A stretch of 45,054 nt of DNA from Schleiferiaceae bacterium (GCA_030833905.1 JAURGG010000006.1:1-45054), one strand, 5' to 3'. Shown: positions 8,280 through 16,781, counted from the first letter of the stretch. Notes: generated by a model from the sequence alone, not told the origin. A program made the numbers and translations.

Positions 8280-9632
8280 ATGCCCGCAGCTCCGAAGAAA
8301 ATCCGCAAAATTTTTGTCCTTGACACGTCCGTAATTCTGTACGACCACAACGCCATCATGAATTTCGAGGAGCACGATGTGGCGATTCCGATTCCGGTGC
8401 TAGAGGAGTTGGACGAGTTTAAAAAGGGTTCCGACACCAAAAACTATGAAGCACGAGAATTCATTCGAATGCTCGACAAAAAGGCCGAAAACAAATCCCT
8501 CACTGACTGGATTGCGTTGAATGGTTCGAAGCGTGGAAAGTTCCGCGTGGTAATGGACACGCCAGGATTGGGAGTAGATGCGACGGCGGTGTACGGCAAG
8601 GGCAAGAACGACCACAAGATTCTCAACGCCGCACTCTACCTGCAGGAGCAGGAGCCCAATCGCCCCGTAGTGCTGGTGACCAAGGACATCAATTTGCGCC
8701 TCAAAGCAAAGGCGCTGAATGTCGCAGCTGAGGACTACCTCACCGGCAAGGTGAAGGAGACCGATACCGTGTTTACCGGCAGGGCTGAATTGGATGGGTT
8801 TCCTGAAAAGCAGCTTCAAACGCTGTACGAGCAGAAGCGCGTCCCCATGGATCTGGGGCTTAAAACAATTCAGAAGTTGAATTTGCAGCCCAACCTGTTT
8901 TACATACTTAAAAACGGAAAGAGTAGCGGGCTTGGATTTTTCAACTCCCAAACCAGCGATATGGAGCTGGTGGAGAAGTCGGCGTACTATGGAATCAAGC
9001 CCAGAAATGCCGAACAAACGTTTGCTATGCACGCAATTATGAACCCGCACATCAAGTTGGTGACCCTCACGGGGGTGGCGGGCACCGGAAAGACGTTGCT
9101 GGCGCTGGCCGGATCTCTGGAGCAGCGCCGCGACTTCAAGCAGATTTACTTGGCACGCCCAATAGTGCCGCTGAGCAATCGGGATATCGGATTCCTGCCG
9201 GGCGACGCGGAGCAAAAGATCAATCCCTACATGCAGCCGCTTTGGGATAACTTGAAGTTCATCAAGAACCAGTTTGGCGAGCGCGATCGCAACTACAAGC
9301 AGATTGACGAGATGGTGGCCAATGAAAAGATCTTGGTGACGCCCTTGGCCTACATCCGCGGACGTTCGCTGAGCAACGTCATTTTCATTGTGGACGAGGC
9401 CCAGAACCTTACTCCGCACGAGGTCAAGACCATCATTACCCGAGCCGGAGAGAATTCGAAGTTCATTTTTACCGGTGATGTGCGACAAATCGACACGCCC
9501 TACCTCGACGAGCAGTCGAATGGACTCAGCTACCTCGTGGACCGACTCAAGGGACAGCCGCTGTATGCCCACGTATCGCTCGTGAAGGGCGAACGCAGCG
9601 AGCTGGCAAACCTGGCGAACGATTTGCTCTAG
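8280..9632 (+). CDS. PIN-domain PhoH-type ATPase
   Basis: The 450-residue product fuses an N-terminal PIN nuclease fold (about residues 10-150; acidic residues in VLDTSVILYD, EELDEFKKG and TKDINLRLKA) to a C-terminal PhoH ATPase (about residues 240-450; Walker A GVAGTGKT, Walker B VIFIVDEAQN, then FTGDVRQID). Such PhoH2-like proteins are thought to act as RNA helicase/RNase; this function is from the family and is not shown here. A weak TAATTTCA lies 22 bases before the ATG. The gene ends just before the terminator of the convergent pckA. Confidence 0.93.
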   Translation: MPAAPKKIRKIFVLDTSVILYDHNAIMNFEEHDVAIPIPVLEELDEFKKGSDTKNYEAREFIRMLDKKAENKSLTDWIALNGSKRGKFRVVMDTPGLGVDATAVYGKGKNDHKILNAALYLQEQEPNRPVVLVTKDINLRLKAKALNVAAEDYLTGKVKETDTVFTGRAELDGFPEKQLQTLYEQKRVPMDLGLKTIQKLNLQPNLFYILKNGKSSGLGFFNSQTSDMELVEKSAYYGIKPRNAEQTFAMHAIMNPHIKLVTLTGVAGTGKTLLALAGSLEQRRDFKQIYLARPIVPLSNRDIGFLPGDAEQKINPYMQPLWDNLKFIKNQFGERDRNYKQIDEMVANEKILVTPLAYIRGRSLSNVIFIVDEAQNLTPHEVKTIITRAGENSKFIFTGDVRQIDTPYLDEQSNGLSYLVDRLKGQPLYAHVSLVKGERSELANLANDLL

Positions 9633-9643
9633 TCGGGCGGAAT

Positions 9644-9671
9644 AAAAAAGGCGGACCATTCGGCCCGCCTT
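9644..9671 (-). terminator. intrinsic terminator of pckA
   Basis: Read on the minus strand, AAGGCGGGCC and GGTCCGCCTT form a 10-bp stem with one G:T pair and a GAAT loop, followed by TTTTTAT. It lies 18 bases beyond the pckA stop. Read from the phoH side it lacks a good T run. Confidence 0.85.
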
Positions 9672-9689
9672 AACGTCTCCGTCGGTCGC

Positions 9690-11276
9690 TTAGCGCGGAC
9701 CAGCAGCTTTGATTTCATCGCTGGTTCCGGCCTCGAACTTGGTGAAGTTGTCTCGGAACATACCCGAAAGACGTGCTGCACCCGCGTCGTAGGCGGTAGT
9801 ATCGGCCCACGTGGCCCGCGGATCTAGGATTTCGGTGGGGACACCAGGGCATTCCGCAATCCGGGCAAGTCCAAAGCGCTCGTCGGTCGCCGTGGGGGCG
9901 TTGTCCAACTCGCCACCCATCGCGGCTTGAATAAGGCGGCGGGTGTTTTTAAGAGATATGCGGTGGCCGGTGCCGTAGGCTCCGCCCGTCCAACCAGTGT
10001 TGACGAGCCACACTTGAATGTCGGTGCCTTCGAGCTTGTTCATAAGCATTTCAGCATACGCAGAGGGGTGAAGCGGCATGAAGGGTGCGCCAAAGCATGC
10101 CGAGAAGGCGGCCTTGGGTTCGGTGACGCCCGCTTCGGTTCCGGCCACCTTTGCGGTGTAGCCACTCATAAAGTGGTATGCGGCTTGGGCTCGAGTGAGC
10201 TTCGAGAGCGGGGGCAAGATTCCGTAGGCGTCCGCCGTCAAAAAGAAGATGTGCTTGGGCGCGGGGCCTTGCGACGGAAGCACGATGTTGTCAATGAAGT
10301 CAATCGGGTAGGAGACCCTTGTGTTTTCGGTAATAGACTTGTTTTCGTAGTCCGGAACGCCTGCGGCGTTGAGCACCACGTTTTCAAGCAGAGCTCCTGG
10401 GCGAATCGCGCGAAAGATGTCTGGTTCTTTTTCTTCAGTGAGGTCAATCACCTTGGCGTAGCAGCCGCCTTCAAAGTTAAACACGCGTCCCGCAGGGGTC
10501 CAGCCGTGCTCGTCGTCGCCAATGAGCTGGCGATTTGGGTCTGCGCTCAATGTGGTTTTTCCCGTCCCCGAAAGGCCAAAGAAGAGGGCAGTAGCCCCGT
10601 CTGAACCAAGGTTGGCTGAGCAGTGCATGGGCAGAGTTTGGTGCTGGGTAGGCAGCAAAAAGTTCAGCGCGCTGAAGATTCCTTTTTTCATTTCACCGGT
10701 GTAGCCGGTTCCGCCCACGAGAATGGTTTTGTCGTCAAAACTCAAAATGGCGAAGTTGGCCTGGCGCGTGCCGTCGCGTTCAGGGACCGCTTCAAAACCG
10801 GGGGCGTGAATGATGGTCCACTCGGGGTTAAAGCCGTCGAGCTGCGCTTCAGTGGGGCGCAAGAACATGTTGTAGCAAAACAAGTTGTGCTCTGGGAATT
10901 CATTGATCACACGAAGGCTGATCTGCACTGAAGGTTCTGCGCCCGCAAAAGCATCACGCACGTACAGGTTTTTGCCGTCGAGGTAGTCGATCACGCGCGC
11001 TTTGAGGGCGTAGTATGCCTCAGCCTCAAACGGAATGTTCACTTTGCCCCACCATACGCGGTTCTCGGTGTGGCGGTCGCGCACGATGAATCGGTCTTCT
11101 GGGGACCGACCGGTGAACTTCCCCGTGGGGATGTTTAGGACGCCGTTGGCCGTTAATGTTCCGCGGCCCATGTCGAGGGCGAGCTGGGTCAGTGTTTGAG
11201 GATCAAGCTGGTAGCTAAAGCTCGCGCGGTCTAAGCCAGAAATGCTTAAAACGCCTTTAGATTGGGTAAGGCTCAT
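9690..11276 (-). CDS. pckA: phosphoenolpyruvate carboxykinase (ATP)
   Basis: PckA converts oxaloacetate and ATP to phosphoenolpyruvate, the entry step of gluconeogenesis. The 528-residue product has the family motifs: RSPEDRF near residue 57, MHCSANLG, P-loop GLSGTGKTT, metal site IGDDEHGW, NFEGGCYAK, and the C-terminal GWTGGAYGTG. The frame is open to a TTG at 11294, but I chose the ATG at 11276 because it starts the family-like MSLTQSKGVL and leaves about 27 bases after the minus-strand TAATTTTG box. It is divergent from a saccharopine dehydrogenase, with only about 60 bases between the coding regions. Confidence 0.96.
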   Translation of the reverse strand: MSLTQSKGVLSISGLDRASFSYQLDPQTLTQLALDMGRGTLTANGVLNIPTGKFTGRSPEDRFIVRDRHTENRVWWGKVNIPFEAEAYYALKARVIDYLDGKNLYVRDAFAGAEPSVQISLRVINEFPEHNLFCYNMFLRPTEAQLDGFNPEWTIIHAPGFEAVPERDGTRQANFAILSFDDKTILVGGTGYTGEMKKGIFSALNFLLPTQHQTLPMHCSANLGSDGATALFFGLSGTGKTTLSADPNRQLIGDDEHGWTPAGRVFNFEGGCYAKVIDLTEEKEPDIFRAIRPGALLENVVLNAAGVPDYENKSITENTRVSYPIDFIDNIVLPSQGPAPKHIFFLTADAYGILPPLSKLTRAQAAYHFMSGYTAKVAGTEAGVTEPKAAFSACFGAPFMPLHPSAYAEMLMNKLEGTDIQVWLVNTGWTGGAYGTGHRISLKNTRRLIQAAMGGELDNAPTATDERFGLARIAECPGVPTEILDPRATWADTTAYDAGAARLSGMFRDNFTKFEAGTSDEIKAAGPR

Positions 11277-11303
11277 GTAGGGGTCAGTTATCAAGGGTTA
11301 ATG

Positions 11304-11311
11304 CAAAATTA
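11304..11311 (-). promoter_or_regulatory. -7 promoter box of pckA
   Basis: Minus-strand TAATTTTG followed by C, 27 bases before the chosen pckA ATG. It overlaps the end of a perfect 10-bp palindrome, AAGGTACCTT (11311-11320), which could be an operator half or simply chance. Confidence 0.6.
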
Positions 11312-11339
11312 AGGTACCTTGCAGCCTCATTCGACCCTT

Positions 11340-12677
11340 GTGAAAAAGATCGCTGTCCTAGGAGCTGGCCGGTCCGCCGGCCCACTGATTGAGTACTTGG
11401 CTACCCATCCCGATGCTTCGGCGTGGAATGTTACGGTATTTGACCAAGATTCTGAAATTTTAGCCCGAAAAACGGCTTCGCTAGCGAATATTACTGTTGA
11501 GTCGGGCGACCTCCGCAATGAGGACCTGCTCGATCGAATTGTGAAAATGCACGATATCGTGGTCTCAATGCTGCCAGCGACGATGCACCTTCCTGTGGCT
11601 CAGCGTTGTGTACGTGAGGGGAAGCACCTTGTTACGGCCTCCTACATCAGTCCTGAAATGCAGGCCCTCGATTCCGAGGCCCGTGCCAAAGGTTTGGTGT
11701 TTGTCAATGAATGCGGCGTGGATCCCGGAATCGACCACATGTCGACCATGGAAATCCTTCACCGCCTCAAGCGTGAAGGAGCTAGGGTGACGTCCTACGA
11801 AAGTTTTTGTGGCGGAATCCTCGCACCCGAGAGTCCTACCAATCCTTGGGCCTACAAGTTCACCTGGAATCCTCGAAACGTCGTGATGGCGGGATCGGGT
11901 GGGGCAGTGCACTTCATTCAAGAGGGCAAGTACAAGCACATTCCCTACCATCAAGTCTTTCGCCGAACGGAGTTTCTGGAGATTCCGGGCTACGGACGCT
12001 TTGAAGGCTACGCCAACCGCGATTCGCTAAAGTACCAGTCCGCCTATGGTTTGGATGGAATCGGAACGATGTACCGAGGGACCCTTCGCCGCCCCGGGTT
12101 TTGCCGCGCGTGGGACGTCTTTGTCAAGTTGGGCGCGACGGACGATACGTATCCGCTCGAGCACGTGGATCAAATGACCCACCGCGACTTTCTGAATACC
12201 TTCTTGGCCTACCATGCCTCAGACAGCGTCGAGCTCAAGTTGATGCACTACATGAACATCAGCCAGGATTCAGACCTAATGGAGAAGTTCGAATGGCTGG
12301 GCCTGTTCACCGACGAGCCCGTTGGTTTAAACGAAGGGACACCTGCACAAGTTCTTCAGCACATCCTGATGAAAAAGTGGACAATGACCGACGCCGACAC
12401 GGACATGCTCGCCATGATTCACCGCATTGAATACGAGCTAGCTGGAGAGAAGTTTCGAATTCAGTCTTCGTTGGTGGCCAAAGGCCGGTCGGCGGAGGTG
12501 ACCGCAATGTCCTATACCGTCGGATGGCCTGTAGCTATGGCTACTCGCCTGGTGGCTTTAGACTTGGTTCCGGAGCGCGGAGTTCTCATGCCCAACGTCG
12601 CTTCCCTGTACGAGCCCATTCTCAGCGAGCTCGGTGCACGCGGAATCCGTTTCGACGAGCGGGTTCAAAGATTGTAA
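11340..12677 (+). CDS. saccharopine dehydrogenase/reductase family protein
   Basis: The family carries out NAD(P)-linked oxidation or formation of saccharopine in lysine metabolism. The 445-residue product begins with a Rossmann strand and loop KKIAVLGAGRSAGP, followed by the C-terminal catalytic domain with NECGVDPGIDHMSTM, ESFCGGILAPES and FEGYANRDSLKY. I use the GTG at 11340; the frame is open to a TTG at 11319, but the nucleotide-binding strand starts directly after the GTG. A degenerate TACCTTGC lies at 11315-11322. Convergent overlap with rimM is 13 bases. No other lysine gene is nearby, so degradation versus synthesis cannot be told. Confidence 0.9.
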   Translation: MKKIAVLGAGRSAGPLIEYLATHPDASAWNVTVFDQDSEILARKTASLANITVESGDLRNEDLLDRIVKMHDIVVSMLPATMHLPVAQRCVREGKHLVTASYISPEMQALDSEARAKGLVFVNECGVDPGIDHMSTMEILHRLKREGARVTSYESFCGGILAPESPTNPWAYKFTWNPRNVVMAGSGGAVHFIQEGKYKHIPYHQVFRRTEFLEIPGYGRFEGYANRDSLKYQSAYGLDGIGTMYRGTLRRPGFCRAWDVFVKLGATDDTYPLEHVDQMTHRDFLNTFLAYHASDSVELKLMHYMNISQDSDLMEKFEWLGLFTDEPVGLNEGTPAQVLQHILMKKWTMTDADTDMLAMIHRIEYELAGEKFRIQSSLVAKGRSAEVTAMSYTVGWPVAMATRLVALDLVPERGVLMPNVASLYEPILSELGARGIRFDERVQRL

Positions 12678-13183
12678 AGCTCCTCCGGAGCGCAGAGGTA
12701 GATGGTGCGCCCGGGCTTGTCCACTCGTTCAATAAAGGGGTCAATTACGGGAATCAGCACATTCTGTTCACGTCCGTCTACCTTGATTTCAAAGAGGTCT
12801 TGCGCGGGGTATTCCACAACCTGAACCAAGCTCATTTCAGATTCAACACCTGTATTTACTACACGAAACCCTGGGAGTTCGTGGTAGTAGAACTGGTCGT
12901 CATCTAGTTCTGGAAGCAGCGATTCGGGCAGCCACAGTCCACGACCCACAAGGGCTTGCGATTCCGGCTCGCTATCGACGCCTTCAAAGCGCACGATGGC
13001 CTCGTCGGCTTTAACCAATCGAGCATTGGCCACAAAAAAGGGGAGGGCCTTGCCGCGCTCTTCAACAAAGTACGCGTCAAGGCCCTGATATGGTGTGGGG
13101 TCGTCGGCCGTAAGCCGAACCACCACGTCTCCTTTAAAACCGTGCTTTTTTCGCACGTATCCGACCTGGAAGTAGCCCTCCAC
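12665..13183 (-). CDS. rimM: 16S rRNA processing protein RimM
   Basis: RimM binds S19 and assists maturation of the 30S head. The 172-residue product has the N-terminal RimM barrel (FQVGYVRKKHGFKGDVVVRL, about residues 5-24) and the C-terminal PRC barrel (QFYYHELPGFRVV, then EIKVDGREQNVLIPVIDPFIERVD). It follows rpsP after 11 bases, the standard rpsP-rimM pairing. Its 3' end overlaps the convergent saccharopine dehydrogenase gene by 13 bases. Confidence 0.96.
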   Translation of the reverse strand: MEGYFQVGYVRKKHGFKGDVVVRLTADDPTPYQGLDAYFVEERGKALPFFVANARLVKADEAIVRFEGVDSEPESQALVGRGLWLPESLLPELDDDQFYYHELPGFRVVNTGVESEMSLVQVVEYPAQDLFEIKVDGREQNVLIPVIDPFIERVDKPGRTIYLCAPEELYNL

Positions 13184-13194
13184 GGTCGCCTAGA

Positions 13195-13851
13195 TTATTC
13201 TGCGTCGGCTGCGGGAGCCTCTTCGGTAGCGGCTTCAGCAGTAGGAGCCTCTTCAGCGGCTGCCTCAACGGCAGGTACCTCTTCAGCGGCTGCTTCAACA
13301 GCGGGAGCTTCTTCAGCGGCTACCTCAACGGCAGGTGCTTCTTCACCAGCAACTTCTTCTGCAACCACTTCAGCTACAGGAGCTTCTTCAACCACCGCGT
13401 ACTTAGCTGCTACAGCTTCTGCGCGCTTGGCGTTGGTGTCAGCTTCTGCTTTCAGACGATCAGCCTTTGCTTTCTCAGCTGAACTGGTCAAGTTGGTGAT
13501 TTTGTTGTCAACCAATGACTGCTTATCGTTCAACCACTTTGTGAAGCGCTCTTCAACTTGCTCAGCAGTCAGCGCACCTTTCTTCACACCCTCGAGAAGG
13601 TGCTTTTTCATAAGAACACCCTTGTACGAAAGAATTGCACGGGCAGTGTTGGTTGGCTCAGCGCCGCTCATCATCCACTCCAAAGCGCGCTCAAATTTGA
13701 GGTCGATGGTAGCGGGGTTGGTGTTAGGATTATACTGGCCCAAGTCCTCGATGAACTTACCGTCGCGCTTTGCGCGGCTATCAGCTACTACGATGGTGAA
13801 GATGGGGCGACCTTTGCGGCCGTGACGTTGAAGGCGAATGCGTGTTGCCAT
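13195..13851 (-). CDS. rpsP: 30S ribosomal protein S16 with long Ala/Glu-rich tail
   Basis: S16 is a primary assembly protein of the small subunit. Residues 1 to about 85 form the S16 domain ([55 protein letters not shown]). A charged helical linker (about 95-150, [18 protein letters not shown]) follows, then about 65 residues almost only of A, E, P, V and T with a repeated [10 protein letters not shown]-like unit. Typical S16 is 80-90 residues; extended forms are known in Flavobacteriales. The tail is acidic, unusual for a ribosomal protein, and is coded by 30-bp tandem repeats. A -7 box lies 53 bases upstream and rimM follows. Confidence 0.95.
   Translation of the reverse strand: MATRIRLQRHGRKGRPIFTIVVADSRAKRDGKFIEDLGQYNPNTNPATIDLKFERALEWMMSGAEPTNTARAILSYKGVLMKKHLLEGVKKGALTAEQVEERFTKWLNDKQSLVDNKITNLTSSAEKAKADRLKAEADTNAKRAEAVAAKYAVVEEAPVAEVVAEEVAGEEAPAVEVAAEEAPAVEAAAEEVPAVEAAAEEAPTAEAATEEAPAADAE
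13214..13363. repeat. five tandem 30-bp repeats inside rpsP
   Basis: Units start at 13214, 13244, 13274, 13304 and 13334. Each begins GG(A/T)(A/G)C(C/T)TCTTC and differs from its neighbour at a few positions; the last is the most diverged. The period is a multiple of three, so copy-number change keeps the frame and would only lengthen or shorten the S16 tail in steps of ten residues. Confidence 0.9.
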
Positions 13852-13904
13852 AGTGAGTTAACGTTTTAGAAGGGTCCTAAACCCAGATGTTAAGATTAGG
13901 GCTG

Positions 13905-13912
13905 CAAAATTA
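13905..13912 (-). promoter_or_regulatory. -7 promoter box of rpsP-rimM
   Basis: Minus-strand TAATTTTG followed by CAG, 53 bases before the rpsP ATG, with an A/T-rich stretch upstream. This leaves the longest leader of the boxes noted in this window, so there is room for leader control. Confidence 0.6.
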
Positions 13913-13960
13913 GTAAAAAAATCTGAATTTCCTAATAGGCTTTTGGCCCTTGGCTGTTGG

Positions 13961-14150
13961 CTACTAGCCACTCGTTACTAGCAACTTGCCACTAGCTATT
14001 CGCTACTAGCCACTCGTTACTAGCAGCTTGCCACTAGCCACTAGCAACTAGCTACCAGTAACACTTGGCCCTACGCCACCTTTACCAATCTCAGCTAATC
14101 TTGCTAACCTTGCCAACGAGGCAACGAGCTAACCTCGCCAACCTTGCCAA
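13961..14150. repeat. intergenic block of short CTAG-rich repeats
   Basis: The 299 bases between rpsP (13851) and the CBS-domain synthase stop (14151) hold no gene. Two 36-bp units with one mismatch lie at 13961-13996 and 14003-14038, separated by six bases (period 42). Each is built of ACTAGC/CTAGC, CACTCG and TTGCCACTAGC words. Decayed words continue to about 14062. A second family follows, with AACCTTGCCAA at 14106-14116 and 14140-14150 around a CGAGGCAACGAG. No reading frame, terminator or transposase is seen. Confidence 0.8.
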
Positions 14151-15527
14151 TTAGGCCAACTGCGCCAGCAAGTCGTGCTTGCTCACAATATGGTCGCCAT
14201 CCGCAGCCTGAACGACCAACGCATTGAAGGCTTCTCCCATAGCGTGGACGCCGTCGAGTAGTGAAGAGGTAGCGGGCAGAACCGGGAACGGTTTGCCCAT
14301 CACGGTACGCACCAGTTGCTCGATTCCACCGTCGCCCGAGGTGAGGGCAGTAATTACGTGCGACTCGGTAAGGCTACCGACGTACGAAGTGCCATCGTGC
14401 ACGGGGAGTTGGCTGATTCCGAAACGCTTGAACTGAACGATTGCGTTGTTGATCGGCTCTTCGGGGAAGATGGTGACCAACGGACGTGCAGCGCGACCTT
14501 GAACGGCCTCGCCGAGCGTCTTCCATTCTTCGCGAAGGAATCCGCGCTCGCGCATCCAGTCGTCGTTGTAGATTTTGCCGACGTAGCGGCTTCCGTGGTC
14601 GTGAAAAAGGACGACGGTGACGGCATCGGCGGGAAGCAAGTGCTTGAGCTGGCGCAGCCCTTGAAAGGCGGAACCGCACGAATACCCAAGCAGGAGGCCC
14701 TCGCGGCGCGCAAGTTCACGTGCTGCTAAGGCGCCATCGCGGTCGGTAACCTTTTCAAAGCGATCAATGAGGCTAAAGTCCACGTTTTTGGGAAGGATGT
14801 CTTCGCCAATTCCTTCAGTGATGTAGCCGTATATTTCTTGGGTGTCGAATTCGCCGGTTTCGTGGTACTTCTTGAACACGGAACCGTAGGTATCGACGCC
14901 CCAAATCTGAATGTCGGGGTTCTTTTCTTTGAGGTACTGGGCGACTCCTGAAATGGTACCGCCGGTTCCGACGCCCACGACGAAGTGCGTAATGCGGCCT
15001 TGGGTTTGCTCCCAAATTTCGGGTCCAGTCGACTCGTAGTGCGCCTGGCGGTTGCTCAGGTTGTCGTACTGATTTGGAAAAAAGCTGTTGGTGATTTCGG
15101 AGTTCAACCGGCGCGCCACCGAGTAGTAGGAGTCGGGGTGGTCCGGAGCAACGTTGGTCGGGCAAACGTGGATTTCGGCCCCCAGGGCGCGCAGCACGTC
15201 CATTTTTTCTTTGGACTGCTTGTCGCTCATCGTGCAAATGAGGCGGTATCCTTTGATAACGGCGGCTAATGCTAGGCCCATTCCGGTGTTGCCCGAGGTG
15301 CACTCGATGATGGTTCCACCCGGTTTGAGGCGGCCGTCGCGCTCTGCGTCTTCGACCATTTTTAGGGCCATGCGGTCCTTAGTGGAGTGGCCGGGATTGA
15401 AGTACTCAACCTTTGCATAGACTTCGCCAGGAATGTCTTTGGTTAAAGCGTTCATACGGATCATCGGCGTGCGTCCAATGGTCTCTAAAATGTTCTCGTA
15501 AATGGGCGGAATTTCTCGGGTCATCAT
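14151..15527 (-). CDS. PLP-dependent cysteine/cystathionine beta-synthase with CBS domain pair
   Basis: The 458-residue product is a fold type II PLP enzyme, either O-acetylserine sulfhydrylase or cystathionine beta-synthase. The Schiff-base Lys is in FNPGHSTKDR (about residue 49), the substrate loop is TSGNTGMG, the PLP phosphate loop is GTGGTISG and the late pyridine-contact motif is YSCGSA. The last ~125 residues form a CBS domain pair (FKRFGISQLPVHD; VHAMGEAFNALVV), which in relatives binds adenosyl ligands. There is no N-terminal heme domain. Its ATG overlaps the TGA of the Rrf2 regulator (ATGA), so regulator and enzyme are coupled. The exact substrate cannot be decided by eye. Confidence 0.9.
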   Translation of the reverse strand: MMTREIPPIYENILETIGRTPMIRMNALTKDIPGEVYAKVEYFNPGHSTKDRMALKMVEDAERDGRLKPGGTIIECTSGNTGMGLALAAVIKGYRLICTMSDKQSKEKMDVLRALGAEIHVCPTNVAPDHPDSYYSVARRLNSEITNSFFPNQYDNLSNRQAHYESTGPEIWEQTQGRITHFVVGVGTGGTISGVAQYLKEKNPDIQIWGVDTYGSVFKKYHETGEFDTQEIYGYITEGIGEDILPKNVDFSLIDRFEKVTDRDGALAARELARREGLLLGYSCGSAFQGLRQLKHLLPADAVTVVLFHDHGSRYVGKIYNDDWMRERGFLREEWKTLGEAVQGRAARPLVTIFPEEPINNAIVQFKRFGISQLPVHDGTSYVGSLTESHVITALTSGDGGIEQLVRTVMGKPFPVLPATSSLLDGVHAMGEAFNALVVQAADGDHIVSKHDLLAQLA

Positions 15528-15997
15528 AGGGTACGAAGGTAGGGTGTAGGGCGAAGGATGCCGCGAACTTCTGAGCTGAGTTCGGATTCACGTGCAATGA
15601 GGTCCGATAAACTAATGGCCTTTAACGCGTGTACGGTTTCGTTTCGGACCTGAACCAGAGCGTCCTGAACTGCACATGCAGTGGGGTTTGGGCATTCCGA
15701 ACACGGTTGGTAAAACCGGTGCGAGGCGCAGGGGAGAAGTGCAATGGGCCCCTCCACCACGCGAAGAATGTCTGCAAGTGAAATTTGATCTGCGGGCAAT
15801 GCAAGCTGGTAACCTCCGTTGCGCCCGGGTTCAGAATGAAGCAGTTCGGCCTCGCGGAGCTCTCTAAGGATTTGTTCAAGAAAGCGGCGAGGACTGTGTG
15901 TAAGCTCAGCCAGTCGGGCCGTTGAAAAGCGTTCGCCGGGCTGCTTCGCCATGCGGTGCAGGGCGTGCAGGGCGTAGACGCTCTTGCGGTTTAGCAT
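15524..15997 (-). CDS. Rrf2-family regulator with four clustered cysteines
   Basis: The 157-residue product has the Rrf2 winged helix (KSVYALHALHRMA, STARLAELTHSPRRFLEQILREL, GRNGGYQLALP) and an ILRVVEGPI linker. Cysteines at residues 90, 99, 102 and 108 occupy the region where IscR and NsrR bind an Fe-S cluster; CymR-type regulators lack them. The spacing differs from IscR, so cluster binding is an inference. Its start overlaps the end of the nuclease gene by seven bases and its stop overlaps the synthase start. It may sense iron-sulfur, redox or sulfur state and control this operon. Confidence 0.9.
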   Translation of the reverse strand: MLNRKSVYALHALHRMAKQPGERFSTARLAELTHSPRRFLEQILRELREAELLHSEPGRNGGYQLALPADQISLADILRVVEGPIALLPCASHRFYQPCSECPNPTACAVQDALVQVRNETVHALKAISLSDLIARESELSSEVRGILRPTPYLRTL

Positions 15998-16770
15998 CCG
16001 TAGATGCGGTTCAGGACCATGGCGAGGCGCACGCCGGCTTGCACCAAGCGCTCCTCGAGGCGTGAATAGTTTTCGTAGCCGTAGCGGTAGCTCAGGTTAT
16101 CAATGCCTTCGGGCGGATAAATTCCGGCCATTCGCAGCGCCTTGGACTCGTTGGCCCAGTCGAGGTAGCTTCCGCTTTGGTACTGCTTTACGCGGTCTTG
16201 CGGAGTCGTGCGCATAAGGTGTTGGCTGTATTCGGTGTACGAAAGCTGCGTTCCGTCAATAAGTTCGCTGTCCCAAATGCGGTGAAGGTTGCTGCTTTTT
16301 CCGAAGTACTTAATCTTAAAATCGTTGCCGCCCTTGTCGTCGCCACGGCCCACGTGAAGTGGTTGGTGAAGGTCGCCAATGAGGTGAACAAGAACTTTAA
16401 TTGCAACGGCCTCGCCGCCGTGCGTGAACTTTTTGGTTTCGAGTTCGCGCACGATTTCTTCGAGCTTTTTGAGGATGTCGCCTTGGGTGGGTGTCCCGGC
16501 CTCAGCGTAGGTCTGATGGTCGCCGATGGTACAGTAGTGCCAGGCGTCCCAGTGGTCGTAGGCCTTGTCGGACTTGATTTCGTCCATCCACGTCGAGCAG
16601 AGCGCGAGACTCTCACCCTGAAGAATGGCAGTAATTTTCTTTTCGGTGCAGGGTTTAAGGTGCGCGGTGGCGATTTCACCGACAATGCGGTGGCCCGTTT
16701 GACCCCATCCAAATGCGGAATAGCTCGCGGTCCACGCGAGGAACACAATTCCAAGTAGTTTTTGACGCAT
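15991..16770 (-). CDS. secreted S1/P1-type zinc nuclease
   Basis: S1/P1 nucleases cut single-stranded RNA and DNA with three zinc ions. I chose the ATG at 16770 (259 residues), which gives a clean signal peptide ending before WGQTGHR; the open frame upstream to 16944 overlaps the divergent gene. The mature N-terminal Trp22 is itself a zinc ligand in this family, so cleavage after Gly21 matters. The other ligands fit: His27, Asp63, His78, His129, Asp133, His139, His163 and Asp167. A minus-strand TACCTTTG box sits three bases before the ATG. It heads an overlapping operon with the Rrf2 regulator and the synthase, an unusual association. Confidence 0.93.
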   Translation of the reverse strand: MRQKLLGIVFLAWTASYSAFGWGQTGHRIVGEIATAHLKPCTEKKITAILQGESLALCSTWMDEIKSDKAYDHWDAWHYCTIGDHQTYAEAGTPTQGDILKKLEEIVRELETKKFTHGGEAVAIKVLVHLIGDLHQPLHVGRGDDKGGNDFKIKYFGKSSNLHRIWDSELIDGTQLSYTEYSQHLMRTTPQDRVKQYQSGSYLDWANESKALRMAGIYPPEGIDNLSYRYGYENYSRLEERLVQAGVRLAMVLNRIYGC

Positions 16771-16773
16771 GCT

Positions 16774-16781
16774 CAAAGGTA
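16774..16781 (-). promoter_or_regulatory. -7 promoter box of the nuclease-Rrf2-synthase operon
   Basis: Minus-strand TACCTTTG matches TAnnTTTG and lies three bases before the nuclease ATG, so the mRNA is probably leaderless. A second box for the divergent gene is 21 bases away. Confidence 0.55.

Noticed and set aside
8400-9659. 419-residue open frame on the minus strand
   Set aside because: It is antisense to the PIN-PhoH gene, whose motifs are clear; the long frame follows from codon bias in GC-rich DNA and shows no domain.
13961-14038. possible CRISPR array
   Set aside because: There are only two well-kept 36-bp units with a 6-bp gap and no spacer-like unique sequence; no cas gene is in the window.
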